Source: Pseudomonadota bacterium
GTDB taxonomy: Bacteria; Desulfobacterota; Desulfovibrionia; Desulfovibrionales; Desulfovibrionaceae
Length of the DNA stretch: 17,086 nucleotides
Direction: 5' to 3'
Assembly (NCBI GenBank): GCA_023411815.1
Contig: JAEYOJ010000036.1
Span: 1 to 17,086, forward strand
Shown here: one piece after another, positions 7,332-15,726 of the stretch
How the letters are laid out: the number at the start of each line of letters is the position of its first letter
Numbering within the stretch: position 1 is the stretch's first letter
Made by a program: the position numbers and the translations under genes
The notes under the pieces: generated by a model
Seen by the model: only the letters and a program-made list of their open reading frames with translations
The model's database searches: none
What the model was told of the DNA's origin: nothing

Positions 7332-9332
7332 CTATGACTTGGCAGTAGCCGCCAAGATCCCACGCACGGCTTGGGCTATGCCCGACTCGTTTAGGGCAAG
7401 TCGCGCCCGCAACTCGGATTGGGAGCCATGCTCGACGAAGATGTCGGGGATGCCCTGCTGGCGTATGGTCCGGCCAGTGAGCAGGTCTTTACTGGCCAGC
7501 AGTTCGAGCACGGCTGAGCCGAAGCCTCCAGCTTGCATGTTTTCCTCCACCAGGAGGATCGTCTTGAAGCGTTCCGCCAGTTCCACAAGCTGTGCTTCGG
7601 GCAACGGCTTGACAAAACGGACGTTGAAGACCGCGACCTGCAGCCCGTCTTCACGCTCCAGGCGTTCGGCGGCGGCCAGCGATGGATGGACGCGGTTGCC
7701 GATGGCCACCAGAAGGACATCCTTGCCGTCGCGCAGCAATTCGCCCTGCCCCAGGGGAAGAGGGGCCAGTCCATCGGACAGAGGGGAACCCAGACCGACT
7801 CCTCGGGGATAGCGCACCGCGCAAGGCCCATTATGATTCAGGGCGGTCTTGACCATAAGCCGCAATTCGGCTTCGTCCTTGGGGGCCATGATGACCAAAT
7901 TGGGAATATGGCGCAGGAAAGACAAATCGAACACGCCATGGTGCGTGGGGCCGTCCTCCCCTACCAGTCCACCACGGTCCAGGAAGAGGCTCACAGGCAG
8001 GTTCTGCAGGCAAACGTCATGCACAACCTGGTCGTAGGAGCGCTGCAGGAAAGTGGAATAGATAGCCACGGCAGGCTTGAACCCCTGCGCGGCCAACCCT
8101 GCCGCGAAGGTCACCGCATGCTGCTCGCAGATGCCGACATCCACGAATCGCGAGGGGAACTCTTCGCGGAAGCGCGTCAGGCCCGTCCCCTCCGGCATGG
8201 CGGCCGTGATGGCGATGACCTTCTCGTCCTGCCTGGCAAGCTCGCACAGGGTTTGGCCAAAGACTTCCGTGTAGGACGGATAGCTGCAGTTGCCGAATTT
8301 GAGCGCTTGGCCCGTCTCGGGCTCAAAGCAGCCCACGCCATGAAAGTAGGTCGGATTCTTTTCAGCCGGTGCGTAGCCCTTGCCCTTCTTGGTGAGCACA
8401 TGCACCAGAATCGGTCCCTTGAGGTTGCGCACCTGCTCGAATATCTCGACGAGTTCGCCCACATCATGGCCGTTTATGGGCCCGAGGTAATTGAAGCCGA
8501 AGGATTGAAAGAGCATGCCCGGAGTGAACAGGCCCTTGAAGGAGTCCTCGCTGCGCCGGGCGTACTTGATCAGATCCTCGCCGATGCGCGGCACGCTCTT
8601 GAGGAAGCCTTCGACTTCACGCTTGAGCTTTGTAAGCAGCGGCCCGGAAAGCTTGCGTGAGAGAAACAGCGATAGGGCACCGACATTTTTGGAGATGGAC
8701 ATTTCATTGTCATTGAGCACAACGACCATGTCCAACCCCATGCCGCCAGCCTGATTCAAGCCCTCATAGGCCAACCCCGCGGTCATGGAGCCGTCGCCGA
8801 TGACTGCAAGCACGCTGCTCTTCTTGCCGCTGAGATCGCGCGCCAAGGCCATGCCCAACGCCGCGGAGATGGATGTCGAGGAATGCCCAACCCCGAAGTG
8901 GTCGTACTCCGGACTTTCGGCCATGCGGGGGAAGCCGGAAATGCCGCCCATCTGGCGCAGGGTATGGAAACGCTCGGCTCGGCCGGTCAAGACCTTATAA
9001 GCATAGGCCTGGTGCCCCACATCCCAGACGATGCGGTCGACAAGCGGATCATAGACCTTGAGCAAGGCCAAGGTGAGTTCCACCACCCCGAGGCTTGGGG
9101 CTAGGTGTCCGCCATGCTTGGAAACGGTATCGATAATCAGCTCGCGCACTTCCACCGCAAGCCGCTCCAGTTCGTTCACATTCAAGCCTCGCACCATTTC
9201 GGGCGTGGCATGTGTCAGGAGCAGCTTCTGCGCCGCATCATTTTCGGTCTTGCGCTCGAGCTCCCGCCCAAGCTGACGGTCCCCGCCGGCCTTGCCGCTC
9301 CGACGCGGAAATCTGGAATTCACGCTTGCCAT
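7332..9332 (-). CDS. dxs: 1-deoxy-D-xylulose-5-phosphate synthase
   Basis: Encodes 666 residues. Dxs is a thiamine-diphosphate enzyme that condenses pyruvate with glyceraldehyde-3-phosphate to deoxyxylulose phosphate, the first and often flux-setting step of the MEP isoprenoid pathway; the product also feeds thiamine and pyridoxal synthesis. Visible motifs are GGHLAPSLG (His75), the thiamine-diphosphate/Mg site GDGSMTAG (residues 179-186) with NDNEMSIS (208-215), and the activating glutamate in VGICEQHAVTFAAG (Glu403); these sit ~30 residues later than in the ~620-residue E. coli enzyme. The excess is an N-terminal polar extension (residues ~1-35). AAAGG precedes ATG 9332. It is the last gene of the minus-strand operon, 24 bp after ispA; no convincing terminator follows it. 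Confidence 0.95.
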   Translation of the reverse strand: MASVNSRFPRRSGKAGGDRQLGRELERKTENDAAQKLLLTHATPEMVRGLNVNELERLAVEVRELIIDTVSKHGGHLAPSLGVVELTLALLKVYDPLVDRIVWDVGHQAYAYKVLTGRAERFHTLRQMGGISGFPRMAESPEYDHFGVGHSSTSISAALGMALARDLSGKKSSVLAVIGDGSMTAGLAYEGLNQAGGMGLDMVVVLNDNEMSISKNVGALSLFLSRKLSGPLLTKLKREVEGFLKSVPRIGEDLIKYARRSEDSFKGLFTPGMLFQSFGFNYLGPINGHDVGELVEIFEQVRNLKGPILVHVLTKKGKGYAPAEKNPTYFHGVGCFEPETGQALKFGNCSYPSYTEVFGQTLCELARQDEKVIAITAAMPEGTGLTRFREEFPSRFVDVGICEQHAVTFAAGLAAQGFKPAVAIYSTFLQRSYDQVVHDVCLQNLPVSLFLDRGGLVGEDGPTHHGVFDLSFLRHIPNLVIMAPKDEAELRLMVKTALNHNGPCAVRYPRGVGLGSPLSDGLAPLPLGQGELLRDGKDVLLVAIGNRVHPSLAAAERLEREDGLQVAVFNVRFVKPLPEAQLVELAERFKTILLVEENMQAGGFGSAVLELLASKDLLTGRTIRQQGIPDIFVEHGSQSELRARLALNESGIAQAVRGILAATAKS

Positions 9333-9356
9333 GTGCGCCTTTATCCCCTCAAAATC

Positions 9357-10253
9357 CTAGTTGACCCTTTCGACGATATAGAACGCGAGCCGCCGCAGGA
9401 AGTCGGCTTCCGGTGCCGAATACTCCGCCAGGCAGCCCACCGCCTTGTCTACATACAGCCTGGCAAGCCTGCGGCTTTCGTCCAGGCCCATCAGGCTCGG
9501 ATACGTGTTCTTGCCCGCCTGCTCGTCGCTGCCCACGGGCTTGCCGATCTCCTGCTCGTTACCTACCACGTCCAGGATGTCGTCGGCGATCTGAAAGGCG
9601 ACACCGATAGCGGCGCCGTATGTGGAGGCCTTCTCCAGAGCGGGGGCATCGGAGCCGGCCAGCATGGCTCCACCGAGGCAAGCCACGCGGATGAGCGCAC
9701 CGGTCTTCATGGCGTGCATCGTCTGAAGCTGCTCCAGGCTGACACCGGCCTTGCCCGTGTACTCCATGTCCAAGGCCTGACCACCGACCATGCCTCCTGC
9801 GCCCGCGGCGGCCGCCACAGCCTTCATGGCGCAGACCACTCGCTCGGCCGGGAGAGCCCCAGCCGCCTGGGCCATGAGCGAAAAAGCCTCGGTGAGCAAG
9901 CCGTCTCCGGCCAGAATGGCGGTGGCTTCGTCGAACTGCTTGTGGTTGGAGGGCTTTCCCCGGCGCAGATCGTCATTGTCCATGGCCGGCAGATCATCAT
10001 GGATAAGGGAATAGGTATGGATGAGCTCCAGCGATGCCGCGAACGGCATGGCCTTTTCCATGTCCAGCCCGAAAAGGCTGGCCCACTTGAGGCATAACAC
10101 CGGCCGCATGCGTTTGCCGCCGGCCAGCAGGCTGTATTCCATGGATGCAAGAAGGCGCTCGGGACCCCCTCGACCATGCAGGCATGTGCGCAAGTATTCT
10201 TCCACATGCCTGGCCGAGACAAGCAGCTCCTCTTTAATCGCCGGCCGATCCAT
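9357..10253 (-). CDS. ispA: Farnesyl diphosphate synthase-type polyprenyl synthetase
   Basis: Encodes 298 residues, the usual IspA length. It adds isopentenyl diphosphate to dimethylallyl and geranyl diphosphate, giving farnesyl (possibly geranylgeranyl) diphosphate for undecaprenyl carrier lipid, quinones and heme side chains. Motifs: GGKRMRP (residues 45-51), the first aspartate-rich motif DDLPAMD (86-92) with the two-residue insertion of bacterial type II farnesyl synthases, GDGLL (116-120), KTGALI (183-188) and the second aspartate-rich motif DDILD (224-228). Product length cannot be fixed from sequence alone. The open frame extends upstream to 10460 antisense-free only because it overlaps xseB in another frame; ATG 10253, preceded by AGGGAGGGGG, is the real start. 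It overlaps the xseB 3' end by 20 bp, implying translational coupling. Confidence 0.94.
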   Translation of the reverse strand: MDRPAIKEELLVSARHVEEYLRTCLHGRGGPERLLASMEYSLLAGGKRMRPVLCLKWASLFGLDMEKAMPFAASLELIHTYSLIHDDLPAMDNDDLRRGKPSNHKQFDEATAILAGDGLLTEAFSLMAQAAGALPAERVVCAMKAVAAAAGAGGMVGGQALDMEYTGKAGVSLEQLQTMHAMKTGALIRVACLGGAMLAGSDAPALEKASTYGAAIGVAFQIADDILDVVGNEQEIGKPVGSDEQAGKNTYPSLMGLDESRRLARLYVDKAVGCLAEYSAPEADFLRRLAFYIVERVN

Positions 10254-10476
10254 CGTCCCCCTCCCTCGGTTCGAACTCCTTGAGCACTCCGTCCTGGTAC
10301 ATGGTAATCTCATGCCGGGCCCGCTCCAACTCTTGGCGGCATGCCTGGGCAAGCTGCAACCCCTCTTTATACAGGGCCACGCCTTCTTCCAGCGGCAGGT
10401 CCGACTGTTCCAACCGCTCAACGACCTGACGCAGGCGCTCCAGCCTGCGCTCAAATTCACCTTGTGTCCGAGCCAT
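10234..10476 (-). CDS. xseB: Exodeoxyribonuclease VII small subunit
   Basis: Encodes 80 residues, the usual XseB size. The small subunits bind several copies per XseA to form exonuclease VII, which degrades single-stranded DNA from either end into oligonucleotides and acts in mismatch repair and damage processing. The family pattern is clear: FERRLERLRQVVERLEQSDL, then PLEEGVALYKEGLQLAQACR, then a coiled segment ending QDGVLKEFEP. It starts 8 bp after the M23 peptidase stop and its end overlaps the ispA start by 20 bp. Its partner xseA is two genes upstream, separated by the peptidase gene, rather than adjacent. Confidence 0.93.
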   Translation of the reverse strand: MARTQGEFERRLERLRQVVERLEQSDLPLEEGVALYKEGLQLAQACRQELERARHEITMYQDGVLKEFEPREGDDGSAGD

Positions 10477-10484
10477 GTGCGATC

Positions 10485-11372
10485 CTAGTTCATACCGCTC
10501 AGCAGGGGAACCGGATCCACGGCCTGACCAAGCAGATACAGGCCGAAGTGCAGGTGCGGTCCCGTGACTCGTCCGGTGCTTCCCACCCGCCCGATAGGCT
10601 CACCCCTGGCAACCTTCTGCTCGGGCCTGACGGATATCTCGGACAGATGCAGGTAGGAGCTGATGACACCCTGGCCATGGTCAATGTAGACGCTTTGCCC
10701 AGCATAGTAGTGCTCCCCTGTCAGGATGACGACGCCGCCGTCCACCGCCAGCACCGGCTCGCCTTGCGGCGCGGATATGTCCAGGCCGCGATGGGGAGCC
10801 CTGGGTTCGCCGTTGAAGACTCTCTGCAATCCATAGATGCTCGATATCCGGCCGGGCGTTGGCCTGACCATGGGCAGATCCCAGGACCGTTCGGCCGAAA
10901 TGGTGGACAAGGCCCGGCCAACGATCCGGGACTCCTCCTCGATGCGCGGCCAAAATTCCTTGGGAGGCTGGACCATGTTCGGATCCACGCTGAGTCGCTG
11001 TACCGGATATGTTTTTTCGGTCACGCGGATCTCGCGGGATATGCTGCTCTTCCGCCCATCCTTCGTTACATGGATGGTGACCAACTCCGAGGACTTGTAA
11101 TTCTGTTTCACATCAGTGCCCAGCAAGGTCACGGCCCTGTAGCCTTTGCCGTCCTTCCGCACCATGACCGGCACTTCCTTGCCCAGCCAGCTCACGGAAA
11201 CGTTCTCCATGGGCAGAGGTGAACTAACGTTGACCAGAAACGGAGCGCCTCTGAACGTTTCCTCAGGCACCTCGATGTCGAACGGCGCGGCGAGCCCCGC
11301 TCCTGCCGCCATAACGCACACAACAAGAGCCAAGACGATCCGGGCTGCTGCCCCAGTGTAGAAGAAATGCAT
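10485..11372 (-). CDS. Exported M23 family peptidoglycan endopeptidase (LytM-type)
   Basis: Encodes 295 residues with a signal peptide (residues ~1-29, ending AGLAA-PF). A β-rich N-terminal region (about 30-165) precedes an M23/LytM domain (about 172-290). The zinc site is intact: HRGLD supplies His194 and Asp198, and HLHFG supplies His273 and His275, with His242 (SYLHL) as the likely general base; so it should be an active Zn endopeptidase that cuts peptidoglycan cross-links in the periplasm, unlike the degenerate LytM activators. It sits between xseA (11 bp) and xseB (8 bp) in the operon. Its precise substrate bond is not deducible. Possible functional partners are the envelope proteins encoded nearby, such as the SPOR protein (inference). 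Confidence 0.92.
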   Translation of the reverse strand: MHFFYTGAAARIVLALVVCVMAAGAGLAAPFDIEVPEETFRGAPFLVNVSSPLPMENVSVSWLGKEVPVMVRKDGKGYRAVTLLGTDVKQNYKSSELVTIHVTKDGRKSSISREIRVTEKTYPVQRLSVDPNMVQPPKEFWPRIEEESRIVGRALSTISAERSWDLPMVRPTPGRISSIYGLQRVFNGEPRAPHRGLDISAPQGEPVLAVDGGVVILTGEHYYAGQSVYIDHGQGVISSYLHLSEISVRPEQKVARGEPIGRVGSTGRVTGPHLHFGLYLLGQAVDPVPLLSGMN

Positions 11373-11383
11373 AAGCTCCTTGC

Positions 11384-12763
11384 CTATTCCCTGTTTTTGA
11401 CAACCACGGCCGGGACTATGCCGTCGCGGACATGAATTTCCAGCCTATCGTCAGGGACCACGTCATCCGGTTTGCGGAGAAAACGGCCGGTGCGCTCCAC
11501 ACGCACCAGGCTGTACCCTCGGGCCAGGGGTTTCTCCGGATCAAGGCTCTCCAGCCGAGTCTCCAGCATGTGCAGGCTGCGCTCCGCAGTGTCGAGGGCT
11601 CGCCTGCCCCCCTCGGCGAAACGCATGGCCAACAGGTCCACCCGCCCGGCCAGCATGGTCCATCTGTCCGAACCATACAGCCGGCCAAGTGCCGCGACAA
11701 GGGAATCAAGTTCCACTTGCTTGCGCTGCAGCACCTGCCGGCCCGCCACGGAAAGCCGTTCCCGATCATGCCCCAGGCGCTCCTCCCAGCGCTCCATGCG
11801 CCGTACGGGCGAAAGCCACCCGAGCGCCTTGACCATAGCGGCCACATGCCGCTCCATCTCCTGCATACAATCCTTCAGGCGTGCGTGCAAACGGATTTCC
11901 AGATCATCCACCACCTGCAGCAGTTCCCGGCGTTCGGGCCAAAGGATCTGTGCCGCATGCGTCGGAGTGGCCGCCCGGCGGTCAGCGACCATGTCGGCGA
12001 TGGTAGTGTCCACTTCATGACCGATGCCCGCGAGCACAGGGATGCGCGAAGCATACAGGGCATCGGCCACGCGCTTGGTATTGAAGGCCCAGAGATCCTC
12101 CAGGGAGCCGCCTCCGCGGATGAGCACCACGACCTCGGCCCAGCCGTCCGCATTGATCTCTTCCAGGGCGCGAGCGATCTGCGCCGGAGCCAGATCGCCC
12201 TGCACGAGCACGGGGTGGATGCGGATCTGCGAGCCTAGGCCCCGCTCGGAGGCTATGCACAGGAAGTCGCGGATGGCCGCTCCGCCCGGGGCAGTAACCA
12301 CGGCCACCCTCTGCGGATAGCGAGGCAGGACCATCTTGCGGTCCTGATCAAAGTAGCCTTTAGCCTGTAAGTCCTGCTTCAGCGCCTCGAAGGCCTGGTA
12401 GAGCCGGCCAACGCCGCGCTCCTGCACCAGCTCGGCCACGAGCTGATATGTTCCGCGCGGCGGATAGACGGTCAACCGGCCTGCGCAAAGCATATCCTTG
12501 CCCTCCTCCAGTGCCAGCGGAGGGCCTTCGCAGATTTCGCCCGTGAGCGGATTGATGCAGCCCTCCCCTCCGAGCCACTGGTTGGATTTGAACCAGACTA
12601 CCGAGAGGACGGCCTCCTCGTCCTTAAGCGAAAAATAAATGTGCCCCGATCCCGGCCGCGAAAGGTTGGAGACCTGCCCCCGAACCCAGACGAAAGGGAA
12701 CTGCCCCTCCACCACGTCCTTGAGGGCCTGGGTCAACTCGCGCACGCGAAAAATGTGCGACAC
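11384..12763 (-). CDS. xseA: Exodeoxyribonuclease VII large subunit
   Basis: Encodes 459 residues from a GTG start with GGAGG just upstream (4-nt spacing). XseA is the catalytic subunit of exonuclease VII. The N-terminal OB-fold DNA-binding domain is clear (VWVRGQVSNLSRPGSGHIYFSLKD split around residues 25-47), then the catalytic core with VAVVTAPGGAAIRDFL, VVLIRGGGSLEDLWAFN (the G-G-S-EDL-FN signature), IPVLAGIGHEVDTTIADMVAD and RAATPTHAA, followed by a long helical/coiled region and a C-terminal ARGYSLVR segment. All the hallmarks of the family are present. It lies 50 bp after proS and 11 bp before the M23 gene; the xseB partner follows the latter. Confidence 0.95.
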   Translation of the reverse strand: MSHIFRVRELTQALKDVVEGQFPFVWVRGQVSNLSRPGSGHIYFSLKDEEAVLSVVWFKSNQWLGGEGCINPLTGEICEGPPLALEEGKDMLCAGRLTVYPPRGTYQLVAELVQERGVGRLYQAFEALKQDLQAKGYFDQDRKMVLPRYPQRVAVVTAPGGAAIRDFLCIASERGLGSQIRIHPVLVQGDLAPAQIARALEEINADGWAEVVVLIRGGGSLEDLWAFNTKRVADALYASRIPVLAGIGHEVDTTIADMVADRRAATPTHAAQILWPERRELLQVVDDLEIRLHARLKDCMQEMERHVAAMVKALGWLSPVRRMERWEERLGHDRERLSVAGRQVLQRKQVELDSLVAALGRLYGSDRWTMLAGRVDLLAMRFAEGGRRALDTAERSLHMLETRLESLDPEKPLARGYSLVRVERTGRFLRKPDDVVPDDRLEIHVRDGIVPAVVVKNRE

Positions 12764-12813
12764 CCGACCTCCGCTATCCGACCACGGGGCAATGCAGCCC
12801 GGTATCAGGGGTA

Positions 12814-14544
12814 TCAGGGACGCTCAAGCCCCCACCCTGCCCAGATCTGGTCTCTCCAAGTCTTGAACGCCTGGGTGAAATCCGCAAGCGTCAGTTCGGC
12901 CTTCTCGCCCGTGCGACGGTCCTTGGCTTCGACCACTCCGCGCTCCAGGCCCTTGCCTCCGAGCACTATCTGCATGGGATAGCCCACCAGGTCCGCATCC
13001 TTGAACTTCACGCCGGGACGTTCCTCGCGGTCATCAAAGAGCACTTCAACGCCCTCGCCGCGCAGGCATTCGTACAGTTCCGCGGCCTTGGCATCCACAG
13101 CGTCACCGGCCTTGCCCAAGGATATGAGCGCAACCTCGTACGGCGCGATGGAGGGCGGAAAGACAATGCCGCCGTCATCATGGTTCTGCTCGATGGCCGA
13201 CGCGACGATGCGCGAAACGCCGATGCCGTAGCAACCCATGACCATGGTTTGCTCCTTGCCGTTCTCGTCCAGGAACGTGGCGTGCATGGCCTTGGAATAC
13301 TTGTAGCCAAGCTTGAAAACGTGGCCCACTTCGATGCCGCGGGTAAGACTGACGCCCTTGCCGCAGCGCGGACAGACGTCCTCGGGGGTGATGGTGCGCA
13401 GGTCGGTGTAGGCTTCCACTTCGACATCGCGCGATAGGCTCACGTTCAGCAGGTGCTTGTCGGCCTGGTTGGCTCCGACGACATAGTTTGTATCGCCGCA
13501 CAGCTCCTGGTCAGCCAGAATGCGCACCTTGAGTCCGACCGGGCCGGCAAAGCCGACGGGAGCGCCGGACCACTCGCGCACCTGCTCGGGGCTGGCCAGG
13601 CGGACATCGGTAGCGTGCAGATGGTTCTTGAGCTTGATCTCGTTGATTTCGCGGTCGCCGCGCACCAAGGCTGCAACAGGCTGGCCGTCCACATCGAAAA
13701 GCAGGGTCTTGATCACCTTGCGCGCCGGTACGCCCAGCAACTTGGCCACTTCGTCCACGGTAAGCGCGCCGGGCGTATCCACTACAGCAGTCACTGCACA
13801 ATTGTCGGTGCAGGGCAGCACCTTGCAAACCACGGCGGCCTTCTCCAGGTTCGCGGCCCATTCGCATTCCTGGCAGGTAGCGATGGTGTCCTCGCCCGTG
13901 GCCGCAAGGACCATGAACTCGTGGGAAAAACTGCCGCCGATGGCGCCGGAATCGGCTTCAACGGCCTTGAACTTGAGGCCGAGGCGGCGGAATATCCGCG
14001 CGTAGGCATCATACATGCCCCAGTAGCTCTTATTTGCGCCCTCTTCATCCCGGTCGAAAGAGTAGGCGTCCTTCATGACGAATTCCCGGCCGCGCATAAG
14101 GCCGAAGCGAGGCCGGATCTCGTCGCGGAATTTGGTCTGCACCTGATAAAGGTTCAGCGGCAACTGGCGGTAGGAGCGCACTTCCCCGCGCACAAGGTTC
14201 GTGACCACTTCCTCATGGGTGGGTCCCAGGCAGTAATCGCTGTCCTTGCGGTCCTTGAAGCGCAGCAGTTCCTTGCCGTAGTACTCCCATCTGCCCGTTT
14301 CCTTCCAGAGTTCGGCCGGCTGGACCATGGGCATGAGGATTTCCTGTGCGCCGGCGCGGTCCATCTCCTGGCGCACGATGTCCGCCACCTTGTTCAGGGC
14401 GCGCAGCCCCATCGGCAGATACGTGTAAATGCCCGAAGTGAGCTGACGGATGAGGCCGGCCCGGACCAGCAGCTTGTGGCTGACGACTTCGGCGTCTGCC
14501 GGAACCTCTTTGAGCGTGGGCAAATAGAAGCGGGACAGTCTCAT
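12814..14544 (-). CDS. proS: Prolyl-tRNA synthetase (bacterial type with editing insert)
   Basis: Encodes 576 residues, typical of the long bacterial ProRS. This class II synthetase charges tRNA-Pro. Order: motif 1 near GAQEILMPMVQPAELW (residues 65-80), the TxE loop GPTHEE (108-112), motif 2 KFRDEIRPRFGLMRGREFVM (138-157), an INS/YbaK-like editing domain (about 225-400) that deacylates Ala-tRNA-Pro with the key lysine in KVIKTLLF (Lys279, the same number as in E. coli), cysteine pairs CQEC and CPRC, motif 3 GIGVSRIVASAIEQ (440-453) and the C-terminal anticodon-binding domain. The ATG overlaps the ispG stop in an ATGA arrangement, so translation is coupled. Confidence 0.96.
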   Translation of the reverse strand: MRLSRFYLPTLKEVPADAEVVSHKLLVRAGLIRQLTSGIYTYLPMGLRALNKVADIVRQEMDRAGAQEILMPMVQPAELWKETGRWEYYGKELLRFKDRKDSDYCLGPTHEEVVTNLVRGEVRSYRQLPLNLYQVQTKFRDEIRPRFGLMRGREFVMKDAYSFDRDEEGANKSYWGMYDAYARIFRRLGLKFKAVEADSGAIGGSFSHEFMVLAATGEDTIATCQECEWAANLEKAAVVCKVLPCTDNCAVTAVVDTPGALTVDEVAKLLGVPARKVIKTLLFDVDGQPVAALVRGDREINEIKLKNHLHATDVRLASPEQVREWSGAPVGFAGPVGLKVRILADQELCGDTNYVVGANQADKHLLNVSLSRDVEVEAYTDLRTITPEDVCPRCGKGVSLTRGIEVGHVFKLGYKYSKAMHATFLDENGKEQTMVMGCYGIGVSRIVASAIEQNHDDGGIVFPPSIAPYEVALISLGKAGDAVDAKAAELYECLRGEGVEVLFDDREERPGVKFKDADLVGYPMQIVLGGKGLERGVVEAKDRRTGEKAELTLADFTQAFKTWRDQIWAGWGLERP

Positions 14545-15635
14545 GTGCGGTTTTCCTTTTGGCGTTCTTCGAGAAATTTGCCTATTTCTTCCATAAACCC
14601 GGTCATCAGGTCAGGACCTTTGATCTTGCGCACGACCTTGCCCTTGCGGAAGATCATGCCGAGATTGCGTCCGCCCGCGATACCGATGTCCGCCTCGCGC
14701 GCTTCACCCGGGCCGTTCACCACGCAGCCCATGACCGCCACGGTGAAGACTTCGTCGCAGTGGCGCAAACGCGCCTCGACCTCTTCCGCCAGGCCGATCA
14801 GGTTGATCTCGGTGCGGCCGCAGGTGGGACAGGAAATGATCTCGGGCCCGCGCGCACGGATATTCAGGCTGCGCAGGATCTCCCAAGCCACGTTCATTTC
14901 CGCCTCGGGGTCATGGGTCAGGCTCACGCGCAAGGTGTCGCCAATGCCCTCGGCCAGCAGGATGCCCAAGCCCACGGAGGATTTGACTGCGCCGCGCAGA
15001 AGCGTTCCGGCCTCGGTCACGCCGATGTGCAGGGGATAGTCGACGCGCTGGGACATGAGCCGGTAGGCCGCCACGGTCACGGGCACGGACGAGGACTTGA
15101 GGGAAATCTTGATCTGGTCGAAATTCCGCTTTTCCAGCATATGCACATGGCCCAAGGCGCTTTCCACGAGGGCCTTCGGCGTCGGCCCGCCATATTTGGA
15201 CAACAAATGCTTCTCCAGGGAGCCGCTGTTCACGCCGATGCGTATGGGCAAGCCCTTGTCCTTGGCCGCCGCGACAACCGTGTCCACATGCCGTTCGCCG
15301 CCGATGTTACCCGGATTGATACGCAGGCCGTCCAAGCATGCTTCCGCGGCCATGACCGCCAAACGGTGATCGAAATGGATATCCGCCACCAGCGGCACGG
15401 ACGTGCCGGCGCGGATGGCCCGCAAGGCATGGGCAGCCTGTTCGTCCGGGACGGCCAGCCGCACGATCTCGCAACCTGCCGCGACAAGTCGCTCGATCTG
15501 CGCCAGTGTGGCCGGCGCGTCTCGCGTATCAGTGTTGGTCATGCTCTGGACGCGAATAGGCTGGCCGTCGCCCAGGACCAGTTGGCCAAGGCGCACGGGC
15601 CTTGTGGGGCGGCGGGAAGGAGCGCGTGATTCCAT
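14541..15635 (-). CDS. ispG: 4-hydroxy-3-methylbut-2-en-1-yl diphosphate synthase (IspG/GcpE)
   Basis: Encodes 364 residues. IspG is a [4Fe-4S] enzyme that reductively opens methylerythritol cyclodiphosphate to HMBDP in the late MEP pathway. It has the N-terminal VQSMTNTDT motif of the TIM barrel and the C-terminal cluster domain with ligands CPTC (Cys269, Cys272), GCVVNGPGE (Cys304) and Glu311, one position from the E. coli numbering (270, 273, 305, 312). The frame continues to a GTG at 15674, but that has no ribosome site, whereas ATG 15635 has GGAGG 11 nt upstream and restores the standard N-terminus. It is the first gene of the isoprenoid-containing operon; the 91-bp gap to the upstream CysH-like gene may hold its promoter. 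Confidence 0.95.
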   Translation of the reverse strand: MESRAPSRRPTRPVRLGQLVLGDGQPIRVQSMTNTDTRDAPATLAQIERLVAAGCEIVRLAVPDEQAAHALRAIRAGTSVPLVADIHFDHRLAVMAAEACLDGLRINPGNIGGERHVDTVVAAAKDKGLPIRIGVNSGSLEKHLLSKYGGPTPKALVESALGHVHMLEKRNFDQIKISLKSSSVPVTVAAYRLMSQRVDYPLHIGVTEAGTLLRGAVKSSVGLGILLAEGIGDTLRVSLTHDPEAEMNVAWEILRSLNIRARGPEIISCPTCGRTEINLIGLAEEVEARLRHCDEVFTVAVMGCVVNGPGEAREADIGIAGGRNLGMIFRKGKVVRKIKGPDLMTGFMEEIGKFLEERQKENRT

Positions 15636-15646
15636 GCGCGACGGGA

Positions 15647-15651
15647 CCTCC
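15647..15651 (-). promoter_or_regulatory. Ribosome binding site favouring the shorter ispG start
   Basis: GGAGG on the minus strand lies 11 nt before ATG 15635, somewhat far but the only Shine-Dalgarno match near either candidate start. GTG 15674 has none. Confidence 0.5.
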
Positions 15652-15726
15652 AAGGTTCGTGCAAAGCGATGCACTTAGCCCATTTCCTGGCTGGAGCCAA
15701 GCATCCGGGCACTGGCGCGGCCGGAC

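Noticed and set aside
13453..15039. 528-codon open frame on the plus strand across proS and ispG
   Set aside because: It is antisense to two well-defined enzymes and shows no domain; GC-rich third positions in the real genes remove stops from this frame. Similar antisense frames at 7533-8660, 9105-10097, 10341-11222, 11432-12238 and 366-941 were rejected for the same reason.
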